Assembly: GCF_014205215.1 (NCBI RefSeq)
Contig: NZ_JACHNC010000001.1
Coordinates: forward strand, 5,001 to 69,000
DNA: 64,000 bases
Reading direction: 5' to 3'
Source: Actinoplanes lobatus
GTDB lineage: Bacteria; Actinomycetota; Actinomycetes; Mycobacteriales; Micromonosporaceae
Each line of letters starts with the position of its first letter. Position 1 is the stretch's first letter. Shown here piece by piece: positions 15,507 to 23,712 of the stretch. The notes below the pieces were generated by a model, which made no database searches, had not been told where the DNA came from, and saw only the letters and a program-made list of their open reading frames with translations. The position numbers and the translations under genes are program-made.

Positions 15507-17688
15507 GCCGCTGGGTGGCGCGGGTCAGGGCCACGTAGAGGTCGTTGACGCCGCGCCGCGACCCGGCCCGGATCTCCTCCGGGTCGACCAGCACCACGTG
15601 GTCGAACTCCAGGCCCTTGGCCTGCGTCACGGTCAGCAGGACGGCCGGCTCCTCCACGTCCTGGCCCAGGTCCGGCAGCACCGCGGCGACCTCGGCGAAC
15701 CGTCCGGCGCCGACGATCACGGCGAGACTGCCGCCGCCGGACTCCGCGGCCACGATCGCGGCCAGGCCGGACAGGTCGCCGGTCAGCTCACGCGGTTCCA
15801 CACCGGACGAGCGGACCGGGCGCGGCAGGTCGACCTGGGGGATCATCCGGCCGGCGTACGCCATGATCTCGGCCGGGGTGCGGTAGCTGACGGTCAGCTC
15901 GGCCAGCCGCCAGCGGTCCGCCACGTACGGCGACAGCACCTCCGACCACGACTCGGCGCCGGCCCCCGCACCGGTCTGGGCCAGGTCGCCGACCACCGTC
16001 ATGGACCGGCTCGGGCAACGGCGCATCAGCATCCGCCACGCCATCGGGCTGACCTCCTGCGCCTCGTCGACGATCACGTGACCGTACGCCCACGACCGGT
16101 CCGCCACCGCCCGCTCGGCCGCCGAACGCCACCGCCGGTCGGCCAGGCGCTCGGCGAGCATGTCGGCCTCCATCACGTCGGCGATGTTCGGGATCTCGGC
16201 CTCGTCGTCGGCCTCCGCCTCGTACGACTTGGAGCCGGCCGTGATGTCCAGGACCCCCTGCGCGTAGTCGAGCCGGGTCCGCAGCTCCCGGGCGGCCGCC
16301 GCCCGGGCCGCGCTGTCGTCCTCCCCGAGCAGCTCGGCGGCCTCGTCGAGCAACGGCACGTCGGCCGGGGTCCAGCCGCCGCCCGGCGCCCGGCGCAGAT
16401 CCGGGTGGCCCGTGGTGGCGTACAGGTCGCCCAGGAACCGCTGTGGGGTCAGCACCGGCCACAGTTCGTCGAGCACCGCCCGTACGCCCGGGTCGGCGGC
16501 CAGGTCGTCGCGGATGTCGGCCAGGTCCGCGACGTTCAGCAGGTTCCGCTCGCCGGGCGCGTCGTCCTCGCCCAGCGGGTCGTCCCAGAACGGGTCGTCA
16601 CCGATCCGCTCGGCGACCTGCGCGGCCAGCACGTCCAGGATCCCGTCGGTGAAGATCGGCCGGGCCAGGTTGTGCAGCCGCCCGGAGGCCCGCGCCCGCC
16701 GCCGGGCCGGCTCGCAGGAGGCCGCGTCCAGCCGCAACACGTGCCGGTCCACCACGATCTCGATCGGCGCCGCCGGCACCCGCTGCCGGTCCCGGACCGC
16801 CTCCGCCAGGAACTCCACCATCGCGGTGCGGCCCTTCGCCTCGGCCACCCGCTCCGGCTCGGCCCGTCGCGCGTCCACCCCCGGGAACAGGTCGCCGGGC
16901 GTGGCCAGCACCACCCCGGTCTCCGCGAGCGACGGCAGCACCTGCGAGATGTAGCGCAGGAACGTCGGGTTCGGGCCGACGATCAGCACACCGCGGGCGC
17001 TGAACTGCTCCCGGTGCGTGTAGAGCAGGAACGCCGCCCGGTGCAGCGCCACCGCGGTCTTGCCGGTGCCCGGGCCGCCCTGCACCACCAGCACGCCGCC
17101 GGCCGCCGACCGGATCACCCGGTCCTGTTCGGCCTGGATGGTCTCCACGATGTCGCGCATGCGGCCGGTCCGGTGCGCGTCCAGCGCCGCCATCAGCGCG
17201 GCCTCGCCGACCAGGGTGCCACTCGCGGCAGCTGCCGCGACGTCCGGATCGAGGACCTCGTCGTCCAGGCCCACGACGGTACGGCCACGCGTGCGGATGT
17301 GACGGCGGCGGGCGACGCCGTACGGGGTGACGGCGGTGGCCACGTAGAACGGACGGGCGGCCGGAGCGCGCCAGTCGACGAGCAGCGGGTCCTCGGTGTC
17401 GTGAATGCCGATCCGCCCGATCCGCAACGGTGTGCCGTCGTGCGGGTCGAGGCGGCCGAAGCAGAGCCCGGACTCGACCGCGTCGTACCGGGCCAGGCGC
17501 TCGGCGTGGCCGCGGGCGGCGCTGTCGCGCTGGGCGCGGGCCTCCGGGGTGCCGCCGGTCCGGCGCCAGGTCTCGGCGAGGCGGGTGCGTTCCCGGTCCC
17601 GCATCTCGTCGAGCCGGGTGTAGATCATCGTGACGTGGCGCTGCTCCTCGGCGAATTCCGTGGCGGAAACGCTTGACAGACTTGACAC
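15457..17688 (-). CDS. HelD/HelR-type UvrD-like ATPase
   Basis: A 743-residue superfamily 1 ATPase related to HelD, which frees stalled RNA polymerase; a Streptomyces relative, HelR, also displaces rifamycins. The N-terminal ~180 residues are the HelD-specific part with GRIGI and LVDWRAPAARPFY. The P-loop GGPGTGKT is at 204-211, Walker B VDEAQE near 557, and helicase motifs VSYRTPAEI and QAKGLEFDHV in the C-terminal part. GTG start, GGAGG 5 nt upstream. A bulged inverted repeat lies just upstream. I see no rifamycin-associated element like those described for helR. Confidence 0.92.
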   Translation of the reverse strand: MSSLSSVSATEFAEEQRHVTMIYTRLDEMRDRERTRLAETWRRTGGTPEARAQRDSAARGHAERLARYDAVESGLCFGRLDPHDGTPLRIGRIGIHDTEDPLLVDWRAPAARPFYVATAVTPYGVARRRHIRTRGRTVVGLDDEVLDPDVAAAAASGTLVGEAALMAALDAHRTGRMRDIVETIQAEQDRVIRSAAGGVLVVQGGPGTGKTAVALHRAAFLLYTHREQFSARGVLIVGPNPTFLRYISQVLPSLAETGVVLATPGDLFPGVDARRAEPERVAEAKGRTAMVEFLAEAVRDRQRVPAAPIEIVVDRHVLRLDAASCEPARRRARASGRLHNLARPIFTDGILDVLAAQVAERIGDDPFWDDPLGEDDAPGERNLLNVADLADIRDDLAADPGVRAVLDELWPVLTPQRFLGDLYATTGHPDLRRAPGGGWTPADVPLLDEAAELLGEDDSAARAAAARELRTRLDYAQGVLDITAGSKSYEAEADDEAEIPNIADVMEADMLAERLADRRWRSAAERAVADRSWAYGHVIVDEAQEVSPMAWRMLMRRCPSRSMTVVGDLAQTGAGAGAESWSEVLSPYVADRWRLAELTVSYRTPAEIMAYAGRMIPQVDLPRPVRSSGVEPRELTGDLSGLAAIVAAESGGGSLAVIVGAGRFAEVAAVLPDLGQDVEEPAVLLTVTQAKGLEFDHVVLVDPEEIRAGSRRGVNDLYVALTRATQRLTVFRTGPAGCAGGNR

Positions 17689-17704
17689 CCGTGCCTCCAG
17701 GCCC

Positions 17705-17765
17705 TATTCTGATACTGGAACTCTCTGCTTCGCGTGACAATTCCGCGCAGAGAAGTATCAGAGTA
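17705..17765. promoter_or_regulatory. Two-part inverted repeat upstream of the HelD-type gene
   Basis: TCTGATACT (17708-17716) pairs with AGTATCAGA (17754-17762), and inside it TCTCTGC (17722-17728) pairs with GCAGAGA (17747-17753). The left side has a 5-nt bulge and the loop is 18 nt. It starts 20 nt upstream of the helD-type GTG and ends 12 nt beyond the HIT stop, so it could be an operator, a leader structure or a terminator. Confidence 0.6.
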
Positions 17766-17776
17766 CTCCTCCCGCC

Positions 17777-18199
17777 TCAGTTCAGCAGCGCCTTCAGCGC
17801 CGCCGCGTCCGCGCGCCAGTCCGACACGTCCAGCAGCGGCGGAGGCGAGACCGGCAGCGGGCCGTCGGCGCCCGCGTCGTCCGGGTAGCGGGCGATCACA
17901 TGGGTGTGCAGATGCTCACCGGGCCGCCCCAGAGTCAGATAGTTGAGCGTCGCCGGGCGGAAACAGTCACGGATCGTCCGGGCGACGGTCAGCACCTCAC
18001 GGTGGTAGAGGTCCGACTCCACCGGGCTCAGATCGATCGGCTCGGCCACGTGCCGGCCACGCCAGACCACGACCGCGTGACCCCGGACATACGCGTGACG
18101 GGCGAAATAGGTGTCGGAGACCCGGCCCGACCAGACCCGCAGACCGAACTCGGTCACCTCCCGCCGCTCACCGCACCAGCCGCACCAGTCCTCCGCCAC
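17777..18199 (-). CDS. HIT family protein
   Basis: A 140-residue protein with the histidine triad HLHTHVIARY (HxHxH) in its C-terminal half, and an N-terminal WCGWCGERRE motif whose two CxxC-like cysteines may bind metal. HIT proteins hydrolyse or transfer nucleotidyl groups; the substrate cannot be told here. The likely start is the GTG at 18199, with TATGGT 6 nt upstream suggesting a leaderless transcript; longer frames run into the next gene. It ends upstream of the HelD-type gene. Confidence 0.85.
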   Translation of the reverse strand: MAEDWCGWCGERREVTEFGLRVWSGRVSDTYFARHAYVRGHAVVVWRGRHVAEPIDLSPVESDLYHREVLTVARTIRDCFRPATLNYLTLGRPGEHLHTHVIARYPDDAGADGPLPVSPPPLLDVSDWRADAAALKALLN

Positions 18200-18246
18200 C
18201 CCGGAACCATAAACGATCCTCGATAGATCACGGGCCCCGCGCGACC

Positions 18247-18729
18247 TCACCACAGAGACTGGGAGCGCCACTTCTGATTCGGTTTGCCGGTACAGGCCTT
18301 CAACCGGACAGTGCCGTGCTCGCCGTCCGCGCTCACGGTGCTCTCGGTGACGCAGCGGCCCTTGCGGTCGCCGGACTGGAGAGCCACGGTGAACCACCAG
18401 ATCTGGCGGCCGTTCTGCGAGTTGCAGGCCGCAACCCGGATCTTGGCGCCCTCGGCGATGCTGTCCGGCTGGATGCAGTCCAGGCCCACCCGGAGAATGC
18501 CGGTGCTGGTCAGGAACAAGTTCTGGAACCGGTTCGCCCGGTCGCAGACCCCGGTGGCGACGACCCTGCCGATCGCGCCGCCGGTCAGGCACAGATTCGG
18601 GCTCTGGCCGGAGACGAGCAGACCCTGGTGCAGCGGCGGCGGCCCGGGAGCGGCGACGACCGGGGTGGCCGGCGCGGCCACCAGCAGGACGGCCATCACG
18701 AGCAGGGCGAACACACGACGGACGAACAT
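18247..18729 (-). CDS. Secreted ricin-type lectin-like protein
   Basis: A 160-residue protein with a clear signal peptide (MFVRRVFALLVMAVLLVAA, cleaved near AAP) and a mature region with the QxW-type ending NQKWRSQSLW and paired cysteines (NLCL, GVCD, LDCI, AACN, GRCV, KACT), as in one ricin B-type beta-trefoil domain. Such domains bind sugars; here there is no attached enzyme. TAATCT lies 6 nt before the ATG, so it may be leaderless. Family placement is moderately confident. Confidence 0.75.
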   Translation of the reverse strand: MFVRRVFALLVMAVLLVAAPATPVVAAPGPPPLHQGLLVSGQSPNLCLTGGAIGRVVATGVCDRANRFQNLFLTSTGILRVGLDCIQPDSIAEGAKIRVAACNSQNGRQIWWFTVALQSGDRKGRCVTESTVSADGEHGTVRLKACTGKPNQKWRSQSLW

Positions 18730-18877
18730 CCTTCCAGATTAGGACAAAAAGTTCGGCCAGATCGGCGATTCGCCCGGCCTGAGGCCCCTCCCGGGTGACG
18801 GGCGCGGTCGCCCCGCTCGTGGACGGCTGACCGGAAACGGCCCCGGGGCGCGGGAGCGGACACTAGCGTCAGCGGTG

Positions 18878-19393
18878 ATGATCTCGCGTCGCGGCCTGTT
18901 GCTGCTGAGTCTGATGTGCGGTGCCGGCGTGCTGTGGTCGGCCGGGCTCATCGTGTCCCTCGCATTCGGCATCCGCCCGGTAGGCATCCCCATCGCGGTC
19001 GGATTCGCGGCGATCCTGACGGTGCCGGCGTTCGCGGCCGGGATCCTGGCGAACCGGCGCGGCTTCCAGACCCGCCAGCCGCGACGCTTCTGGAGCCTGG
19101 CGTCGTGGGTGCCGCCGCACGTACCGATCTGGGCGGCCGTCGCCGCCGCGGTCGTGTTCTTCGGATTCTGGGTGGCGCTGGTGGGGTCGTTCATGGCCCT
19201 GGACGGCACGCCCGGCCAGCGGGACGGGAAGTACGTGCTGGAGGAGAACGATCAGGTGGCCGAGGTGAGCCGGTCGGTGTACGAGCGGCAGCTCGACCAC
19301 GAGACGCAGATCTCGCTGGCGGTGCTGGGGGCGTTCGCGGTCGGCGGCACGTTCCTGTGCGCGGCCCGCGCCACCGCCCACGACGAGCCCTGA
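18878..19393 (+). CDS. Three- to four-pass membrane protein of unknown function
   Basis: About 171 residues with hydrophobic segments near 8-30, 36-58, 80-105 and 145-165, and a charged loop (about 110-145) with EENDQVAEVSRSVYERQL. I do not recognise a family. The GTG at 18875 and the ATG at 18878 are both possible; TAGCGT sits 8 nt before the ATG, suggesting a leaderless message. Convincing as a gene by GC pattern and topology only. Confidence 0.65.
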   Translation: MISRRGLLLLSLMCGAGVLWSAGLIVSLAFGIRPVGIPIAVGFAAILTVPAFAAGILANRRGFQTRQPRRFWSLASWVPPHVPIWAAVAAAVVFFGFWVALVGSFMALDGTPGQRDGKYVLEENDQVAEVSRSVYERQLDHETQISLAVLGAFAVGGTFLCAARATAHDEP

Positions 19394-19401
19394 ACCCTTC
19401 C

Positions 19402-19600
19402 TCCCCCGCAATCCTGGGCGCCCCACCTCCGCTCCCGTCTCCCCCGCAATCCTGGACGCCTCACCGCCGCACCCGCCTCCCCCGCAATCCTGGACGTCTC
19501 ACCAGTGCACCCCGCTTCGTCGCAATCTTGGACGTCTCACCACCGCACGCCGCCCTCTCCCGCGATCTTGGACGCCGCACCACCGCGCCCACCTCCTCCC
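19402..19600. repeat. Degenerate tandem repeat array, 38-40 bp period
   Basis: Six copies of a unit with core CGCAATCCTGGACG or CGCGATCTTGGACG recur at cores 19408, 19446, 19484, 19522, 19562 and 19601 (spacings 38, 38, 38, 40, 39). Each is followed by TCACCnCCGCACC-like sequence. The units become more like the palindrome arm at 19598-19616 from left to right, so the array looks like decayed duplications of that arm. No gene lies in 19394-19699. Confidence 0.85.
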
Positions 19601-19655
19601 GCGATCTTGGACGTTTAGTCACCGTGGGCGGTGGCAAAACGTCCAAGATCGCGGG
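19598..19655. repeat. Palindromic extragenic repeat, copy A
   Basis: Perfect 19-nt arms (19598-19616 and 19637-19655), beginning CCCGCGATCTTGGACGTTT, enclose a 20-nt loop that itself contains CACCG-tggg-CGGTG. A second copy is at 43815-43868. The shared arm and shared inner stem mark a dispersed family. Here it sits about 45 nt upstream of the PLP decarboxylase start. Confidence 0.9.
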
Positions 19656-19699
19656 TGGTGGGGCTCCTGTCGTGCGGGTGGAGCGCCTACCGTGAGGTG

Positions 19700-21076
19700 G
19701 TGGACGACGACGTGCTCGCCAGGGCCGCACGGATCGCAGCGGACTGGCTGGAATCGCTGGACATGCGGCCGGTCGGCGAGACGGCCGGGCTGGAGGAGTT
19801 GCGCGAGCGGCTGGGCGGGCCACTCCCGGACGGCCCGGTGGATCCGCTGACCGTGGTCGAGGAACTGGCCGCGGCCGCCGATCCGGGACTGATCGCCAGC
19901 CCCGGTGGGCGGTACTTCGGCTTCGTCATCGGTGGTGGACTGCCGGCCGCGGTGGCCGCCGACTGGCTCACCACGGTCTGGGATCAGAACGCGGGGCTCT
20001 ACGCCTGTTCGCCCGCGGCGTCGGTGGCCGAGGAGGTGGCCGGTGAGTGGCTGCGGGAGTTGTTCAGATTGCCGCCCGGCAGTTCGTACGCCTTCGTACC
20101 CGGCTGCCAGAGCGCCCACCTGACCTGTCTGGCCGCCGCCCGGCACCACGTGCTGCGCCGCGTCGGCTGGAACGTCGAGGAACGCGGGCTGGCCGGGGCA
20201 CCCGCCGTACGGATCGTGGTGAGCGCGCGGCGGCACACCACGATCGACCGGGCGCTGCGGCTGCTCGGATTCGGTACGGCGTCGCTGACCGTGGTGCCCG
20301 CCGACGCCGCCGGCCGGATGGATGTGGCGGCGCTGCGGGACAAACTGCACACCGGCGGGCCGGCGATCGTCTGCGCGCAGGCCGGTGAGGTGAACACCGG
20401 CTCCTTCGACGACCTGTCCGCGATCGCCGACCTGACCTCGGCGGCCGGGGCGTGGCTGCACGTGGACGGGGCGTTCGGGCTGTGGGTGCTGGCCAGCCCT
20501 CGGTTGCGGCACCTCGCGGCCGGGGCGGAACGCGCCGACTCGTGGGCGACCGACGCGCACAAGTGGCTGAACGTTCCCTACGACAGTGGGATCGCCTTCT
20601 GCGCCCACCCGGAACCGCACCGGGCCGCGGTCAGCACCACGGCCGACTACCTGGTGCAGAGCGGTCCGGACGGGCCACGCGACCAGATCGACTGGACGCC
20701 CGGATTCTCCCGGCGGGCCCGCGCCTTCCCTGTCTACGCGGCGCTGCGGTCGCTGGGCCGGCGTGGCGTCGCCGAGCTGGTGGAGCGCTGCTGCGAGCAC
20801 GCCCGGACCTTCGCGGCCGGGCTGGCAGACGTCCCGGGTTGCGAGGCGCTCAACAAGGTCGTGATCAACCAGGTCCTCTTCCGCTTCGGCGACGACGACA
20901 CCACCGACCGAATACTGCGGCACGTGGTCGACAGCGGCGAGGCATGGCTGAGCGGCACCATGGCGGGCGGCCGCCGCGCCATCCGCCTGTCCGTGTGCAA
21001 CTGGCGCACCAGCGACGACGACATCGAACGAACCCTCACCGCCTTCCGCCACGCCGTCGCCGCCAACACCGGCTGA
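19700..21076 (+). CDS. PLP-dependent group II decarboxylase family protein
   Basis: About 458 residues, aromatic-L-amino-acid/tyrosine decarboxylase family. The PLP lysine is in SWATDAHKWLNVPYDSG, upstream His/Asp in WLHVDGAFG, and GRYFGFVIGG and NTGSFDDL are family motifs. It would make an amine or beta-alanine-type product; the substrate is not readable from motifs. The start is uncertain between GTG codons 19697 and 19700; TACCGT ends 6 nt before the second, suggesting a leaderless transcript. A longer frame to 19631 runs through the palindromic repeat and is unlikely. Repeats flank both ends. Confidence 0.88.
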   Translation: MDDDVLARAARIAADWLESLDMRPVGETAGLEELRERLGGPLPDGPVDPLTVVEELAAAADPGLIASPGGRYFGFVIGGGLPAAVAADWLTTVWDQNAGLYACSPAASVAEEVAGEWLRELFRLPPGSSYAFVPGCQSAHLTCLAAARHHVLRRVGWNVEERGLAGAPAVRIVVSARRHTTIDRALRLLGFGTASLTVVPADAAGRMDVAALRDKLHTGGPAIVCAQAGEVNTGSFDDLSAIADLTSAAGAWLHVDGAFGLWVLASPRLRHLAAGAERADSWATDAHKWLNVPYDSGIAFCAHPEPHRAAVSTTADYLVQSGPDGPRDQIDWTPGFSRRARAFPVYAALRSLGRRGVAELVERCCEHARTFAAGLADVPGCEALNKVVINQVLFRFGDDDTTDRILRHVVDSGEAWLSGTMAGGRRAIRLSVCNWRTSDDDIERTLTAFRHAVAANTG

Positions 21077-21138
21077 GCCCGCACGACCGCCACCGAAACG
21101 CACGAGAACACCAGCGACACCGGGCGCCCCGACGCCGA

Positions 21139-21325
21139 AAGCGCGGTGAATGGGTGAGGTGACCCGGAGGGCACGGTGAGGGAAGTGACGAACGCGCGAT
21201 GAGGGCGCCGAAGTGACGGAACGCGGCGAAGAGGCGAGATGACCCGGAGGGCACGGTGAGAGAGGTGACGAAACGCGCGATGAGGGCGCCGAAGTGACGG
21301 AACGCGGTGAAGGGGCGAGGCGACT
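21139..21325. repeat. 80-bp direct tandem repeat, about 2.3 copies
   Basis: GACCCGGAGGGCACGGTGAG begins two near-identical 80-81 bp units at 21161 and 21241, differing by a few bases, with a partial third copy on the left (from about 21139). Together with flanks it fills the 284-bp space between two converging genes. No coding sense in any frame. Such repeats can vary in copy number between strains. Confidence 0.88.
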
Positions 21326-21360
21326 GGCGAGATGGCGGGAAGTGGTGACGGGGAAGGCGG

Positions 21361-22290
21361 TCAGGTCAGGGCGCTGAAGAAGTCGGCGATCGTGGCGGTG
21401 GCGTCCAGGGCGCCGGAGGGTGGGTCGAGTTCGAGGAGGCGTTCGGCGGTTGCGCCGGAGCGGGTCGCGCCCGGCCACTGGTGACCGGCGCCGGCGACGC
21501 TGACCAGCTCGATCACGCGGCCGCCGGGGCAGTCGGCGGTGGTCGTGGTCACCGCGCCCGTGATGTGCACGGCCGGTGGTGGGCAGCCTGCCCGGTCGCG
21601 CCAGCCGGCGACCAGGTCGGGCACCGGTGGGCCGTCGATCCGGATCGGGACGCGGCCGGTGCCGTTGTTGTCGCGCTTTCCGGGGCCGCCGGACCAGGGC
21701 ACGCTGTGATCCTCCGTGCCGTGTATGTGGATCACCGAGACCGGGGCCGGGGACGGGCAGTCGCCGATCACGATGCCGGCGACCGGGGCGATCGCGGTGA
21801 CCACGGTCGAGTCGCAGGCCAGGCGGTAGGCCATCATCGCCCCGTTCGACATGCCGGCCGCACGGACCCGGGCCGGGTCGATCGGCACACCCCGGCCGGT
21901 CTCCGCGACGACCGCTTCGAGGAAGGCGACATCGTCGACGCCGTCGCGGGTGGCGGGGCCGCAGCAGCCTGGTCCGGCATTCCAGCTGCGGTTCACCCCG
22001 TCGGGATAGACGACCACGAAACCGTCACGGTCGGCGCGGGCGTCCCACCCGTACGACCTCTCGGCCTGTGCTCCGCTTCCCGCCCCGCCGTGCAGAACCA
22101 GCACCAACGGCACCTGCCCGTCGGGGAGGGCGGCCGGACGATACGTCCGGTAGGCCCGCTCCCGCCCATCGACCGTGATGGTGTGCGTGTGGCTGCCGTC
22201 GGGCAGCTCCGGCCGGTCCGGCCGGGTGCAGGCGGCGACCGGCAACAACAGCAGCAGCAACGCGGCCAGCAGCCGCCACGGTTCGGACAT
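21361..22290 (-). CDS. Lipoprotein esterase of the PHB depolymerase/LpqC type
   Basis: A 309-residue alpha/beta hydrolase. The lipoprotein signal ends with VAAC (Cys21), so it is anchored outside the membrane. The oxyanion loop is LHGGAGSG, the nucleophile elbow GMSNG, a conserved pair WNAGPGCCG precedes it, and the catalytic His is in AGAGHQWPG. This family hydrolyses short-chain polyesters or feruloyl esters; the natural substrate is unknown. ATG at 22290 gives a proper signal peptide; the longer open frame upstream crosses the divergent promoter region and is not protein-like. Confidence 0.87.
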   Translation of the reverse strand: MSEPWRLLAALLLLLLPVAACTRPDRPELPDGSHTHTITVDGRERAYRTYRPAALPDGQVPLVLVLHGGAGSGAQAERSYGWDARADRDGFVVVYPDGVNRSWNAGPGCCGPATRDGVDDVAFLEAVVAETGRGVPIDPARVRAAGMSNGAMMAYRLACDSTVVTAIAPVAGIVIGDCPSPAPVSVIHIHGTEDHSVPWSGGPGKRDNNGTGRVPIRIDGPPVPDLVAGWRDRAGCPPPAVHITGAVTTTTADCPGGRVIELVSVAGAGHQWPGATRSGATAERLLELDPPSGALDATATIADFFSALT

Positions 22291-22504
22291 GACGGCATCC
22301 TCGGCCGCGAAGGTCTGGATCCGGTAAAGGTGCGGTACGAACCCCGCCAGGATCCGTGGTGTGCTCACGAACGCCGGGTACGGTCGAGGTCCGCGGGTGG
22401 CCGCCGAGGGGGAGGCCACCCGCACGCACCCACCCGTGGAGGACCGATCCCGGGCCCAGGCGGAGAATCGTTGCCCCCACGGTGGAGACGGTGCAAAGCC
22501 TTCG

Positions 22505-23539
22505 ATGAGCGATGAGGACATGCGGATCCGCCTCTGGTCCGTCGTCGCCGAGGCCGGGGCGCTCGCCACGGCCGGGCCGCGGGCGAAGGTGCACGGCGAG
22601 GCGGGCGACCTGTTCGCCATCGGCCCCGCGGGGACCGTGGTGGTCACCGGGGGCGTGCGCACCGCCGAGGACCTGACCGTCACCGGGCCGTTCGCGCGGC
22701 TGGTCGAGGGGCGGCTGACCGGCGGCGACGCCCTGCCGGTCCACGTGTTCGCCCGCCTGCCGGACGGCTGCCTGGCACTGGGCACCGCGCGGGTGACCGA
22801 GCTGGCCCGCCGCCGGGGTGTGCTCCAGCGGGCCGGTCTGCGGCTCTACACCCCGCTGCCGCCGCACCTGCTGGATCTGGCCCGCCCGGACGGCCCGCCG
22901 GCCGGGATCGACTGGCTGGACCTGCTGCCCGGCGATCCGGTCGGCGCGCTGCGGGGGTTCGTCGCCGACTGGTACTCGGACGTCCCGCCCGCCGCACCGG
23001 AGCCGGCCGACGGGCTGCCCGGGCCGTTGCGCGCGTTCCACGAGGCGGCCGCCGGGCGCCCGGAGGTGTCCGGCGGCGCGCTTCGTGTCCTGCCGGGACC
23101 GCCGGTCGACGGGCCGGACCGGACACTGGTGTTCGGCACGGCCTCGGACGGCACCTTCGATCTGCTGATGGACCCCGGCCTGGAGGATCCGCCGGTCTAC
23201 TACCACGGGCTGAGCGATCAGCCGCTGCGCGAGCGGGAGCGGCTTTCCGCGTACCTCCTGATGTCGAGTCTGACCCGCGCGGCGATGGACCGGGGCGGTG
23301 GCATGGCGTTCGTCGACCGGGCGCAGGCCCGGCGGATCGTGGCCCCGCTGCGCCGGGTGCCGCTGCGGCCGATGCGGTGGCCGTGCGCGCGATCCCGGCT
23401 GTACGCCGGGCCGGACATGGTGGCGCTGGTCGGCGAGGACGACGCCGACTGGCTGGAGGTCTACGTCGGCGTCCGCCACCGCGGGGCCCTGCGCCGGCTG
23501 CGCAGGCTGGGCCTGGACTGGGCCTCGCTGGAGGACTGA
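22505..23539 (+). CDS. Hypothetical protein, about 344 residues
   Basis: I do not recognise this protein. It is soluble, Leu/Arg/Asp-rich, with no signal peptide. Stretches likely to be structured are IRLWSVVAEAGALA at the N-terminus, an acidic centre with DWLDLLPGDP, and a C-terminus with LYAGPDMVALVGEDDADW and LRRLRRLGLDW. ATG 22505 is chosen; ATG 22520 is possible. There is no clear Shine-Dalgarno. Divergent from the lipoprotein esterase across 214 bp, in which I see no palindrome. Followed by TauE/SafE transporter after 173 nt. Confidence 0.7.
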   Translation: MSDEDMRIRLWSVVAEAGALATAGPRAKVHGEAGDLFAIGPAGTVVVTGGVRTAEDLTVTGPFARLVEGRLTGGDALPVHVFARLPDGCLALGTARVTELARRRGVLQRAGLRLYTPLPPHLLDLARPDGPPAGIDWLDLLPGDPVGALRGFVADWYSDVPPAAPEPADGLPGPLRAFHEAAAGRPEVSGGALRVLPGPPVDGPDRTLVFGTASDGTFDLLMDPGLEDPPVYYHGLSDQPLRERERLSAYLLMSSLTRAAMDRGGGMAFVDRAQARRIVAPLRRVPLRPMRWPCARSRLYAGPDMVALVGEDDADWLEVYVGVRHRGALRRLRRLGLDWASLED

Positions 23540-23712
23540 GCCGCGGGGTTCCGGGCCCGGCTGGTCGTCGAGTGGCCGATTCGCCCAGGGCTACCACTTC
23601 GCCCGCCCGCTGCCGGAATCCGACATCGAACTGGTGACAGCCGAGCGAGAAACTCGACAAACTCAACTGATTTAGTAGACAAGGAGGGTGTTGGTCGGGC
23701 AGGCTGCCCCGC

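Noticed and set aside
17690..17770. Rifamycin-associated element upstream of the HelD-type gene
   Set aside because: The inverted repeat found there is a different sequence and longer; nothing resembling the published GGGGCTTGC-type element is visible.
19631..19699. N-terminal extension of the PLP decarboxylase starting at 19631
   Set aside because: It would translate through the right arm of the palindromic repeat; a promoter-like hexamer directly before GTG 19700 favours the shorter protein.
23640..23690. Sulfur-responsive operator upstream of the TauE/SafE gene
   Set aside because: The stretch is AT-rich with short ACTC repeats, but I cannot match it to a known sulfur regulator site, and the promoter spacing is poor.
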